Below are positions 9,146 through 9,454 of a stretch of DNA of 9,454 nucleotides, piece by piece; position 1 is the stretch's first letter; each line of letters begins with the position of its first letter. Below the pieces are notes generated by a model. The model saw nothing but the letters and a program-made list of their open reading frames with translations. It was not told the origin of the DNA and did no database searches. Made by a program: the position numbers and the translations under genes. Source of the DNA: JBDHUX01 sp039809405 (GTDB taxonomy: Bacteria > Patescibacteriota > Gracilibacteria > Absconditabacterales > Absconditicoccaceae); assembly GCA_039809405.1 (NCBI GenBank), contig JBDHUX010000037.1, positions 1-9,454 of the forward strand, given 5' to 3'.

Positions 9146-9175
9146 ATTATAATCGTGGGGGGGGGGATTTGTCAA
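9146..9175 (-). promoter_or_regulatory. Consensus sigma-70-type promoter with a C10 tract in the spacer
   Basis: On the - strand TTGACA (9175-9170) and TATAAT (9151-9146) are both perfect matches to the housekeeping consensus. They are 18 bp apart, 1 bp above the optimum. The spacer includes ten consecutive C. Transcription would begin near 9139 and reach the ATG at 9091 after about 48 nt. Length changes in the C tract would move the two boxes relative to each other and alter promoter strength, as known for poly-C/G promoters in Neisseria (opc, porA). Confidence 0.75.
9157..9166. repeat. G10/C10 homopolymer tract (candidate simple-sequence contingency tract)
   Basis: Ten uninterrupted G on the + strand. 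It is the only such G/C run in this AT-rich window and lies wholly between the -35 and -10 boxes of the promoter of the unknown gene pair. Such tracts are prone to slipped-strand mispairing. Confidence 0.85.
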
Positions 9176-9185
9176 GTATTTTGAT

Positions 9186-9213
9186 AAAAAATCTGATAAC
9201 TTTTGGTTATCAG
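9186..9213 (-). terminator. Intrinsic terminator reading leftward
   Basis: Arms 9193-9200 and 9206-9213 (CTGATAAC/GTTATCAG) form a perfect 8-bp stem with a 5-nt loop. On the - strand the stem is followed by A and then six T (9191-9186), the normal form of a factor-independent terminator. It lies about 60 nt after the TAA of the upstream - strand frame and just before the next promoter, thus insulating the two units. Confidence 0.6.
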
Positions 9214-9271
9214 GACTGATATTTTCTTTGTTGTACCTATGTTTTGCATATACTATTACCCTTGCTATATT

Positions 9272-9454
9272 TTATTGATCTTCTATAGTCTTATATTCGT
9301 TTGATTGTTTATATAAACAAGGTATATATATCAGTTGTCAAGCTATAAAACGATGAAAAGTAACCAATGTATCTTTTTGATACCAATTTGTTTTGCATTT
9401 TGATGTATTATTTATAATCTTATTAACAATATACCAAACGCTATTATTTATATA
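9272..9454 (-). CDS. Unknown protein, C-terminal fragment entering from the window edge
   Basis: On the - strand a frame is open from the window edge for 60 codons and ends at TAA (9274-9272), including one TGA read as Gly in FIAGQLIYIP. I recognise no family. Support comes from its place: same strand as the next genes and followed by a terminator-like hairpin. Against it, the fragment is short, and a hydrophobic frame is also open on the + strand (9153 to the edge) although that one has no ATG or GTG start. The call is weak. Confidence 0.35.

Noticed and set aside
9092..9175. Start of the unknown gene at the TTG at 9175, which would put the C10 tract in coding sequence (Pro-Pro-Pro)
   Set aside because: That TTG is the start of a perfect -35 box, so transcription would begin downstream of it; ATG 9091 fits better. 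If a longer transcript existed, the tract would instead switch translation.
9153..9454. Hydrophobic + strand frame open to the window edge, resembling a membrane protein
   Set aside because: It has no ATG or GTG start in frame, begins within the G tract, and its Phe/Leu richness is what an antisense of Lys/Asn-rich AT DNA gives. Sequence beyond the edge would settle it.
1..9454. tRNA or rRNA genes, CRISPR arrays, insertion sequences
   Set aside because: I saw no cloverleaf-like GC-richer segments, no regularly spaced direct repeats and no transposase-like protein.

Overview
The window comes from a bacterium that reads UGA as glycine (translation table 25). That points to the candidate phyla Absconditabacteria (SR1) or Gracilibacteria (BD1-5). 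With the standard code every gene here is chopped by TGA; with TGA = Gly, long intact proteins appear, and the TGA codons fall on invariant glycines such as GLGNPG in peptidyl-tRNA hydrolase and the GxxG loops of NusA. Every reading frame ends in TAA or TAG. The DNA is AT-rich and start codons are not preceded by recognisable Shine-Dalgarno sequences. I cannot tell SR1 from BD1-5 with this sequence alone.

Left part (1-2475). On the + strand are the 3' end of nusA, a hairpin that may terminate it, a small MazG/DUF5664-like dATP/dGTP diphosphohydrolase and a nitroreductase-family flavoprotein. A type IV prepilin-like gene lies on the - strand, convergent with the nitroreductase and divergent from pth.

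Middle (2474-6922). This is a compact + strand run: pth (peptidyl-tRNA hydrolase), lysA (diaminopimelate decarboxylase-like, overlapping pth by 7 nt), lysS (lysyl-tRNA synthetase) and trpS (tryptophanyl-tRNA synthetase). The theme is translation and lysine supply: LysA would make the substrate that LysS loads onto tRNA, and Pth recycles peptidyl-tRNAs.

Right part (7014-9454). All of it reads on the - strand and looks accessory. The end of an unknown gene enters from the window edge, followed by a hairpin with a T run (terminator). Next is a promoter with consensus -35 TTGACA and -10 TATAAT, whose 18-bp spacer contains an uninterrupted run of ten C (ten G on the + strand). That is the classic design of a phase-variable promoter. 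It drives an unrecognised gene split into two overlapping frames (191 and 520 codons) that join at a run of eight A. One more A, or a -1 shift, would give a single protein of about 692 residues. The first part carries a GD...ENK pattern resembling the core of PD-(D/E)XK nucleases. So one gene seems to have two slippage-prone tracts, one in its promoter and one in its coding region. This is the most interesting part of the window.
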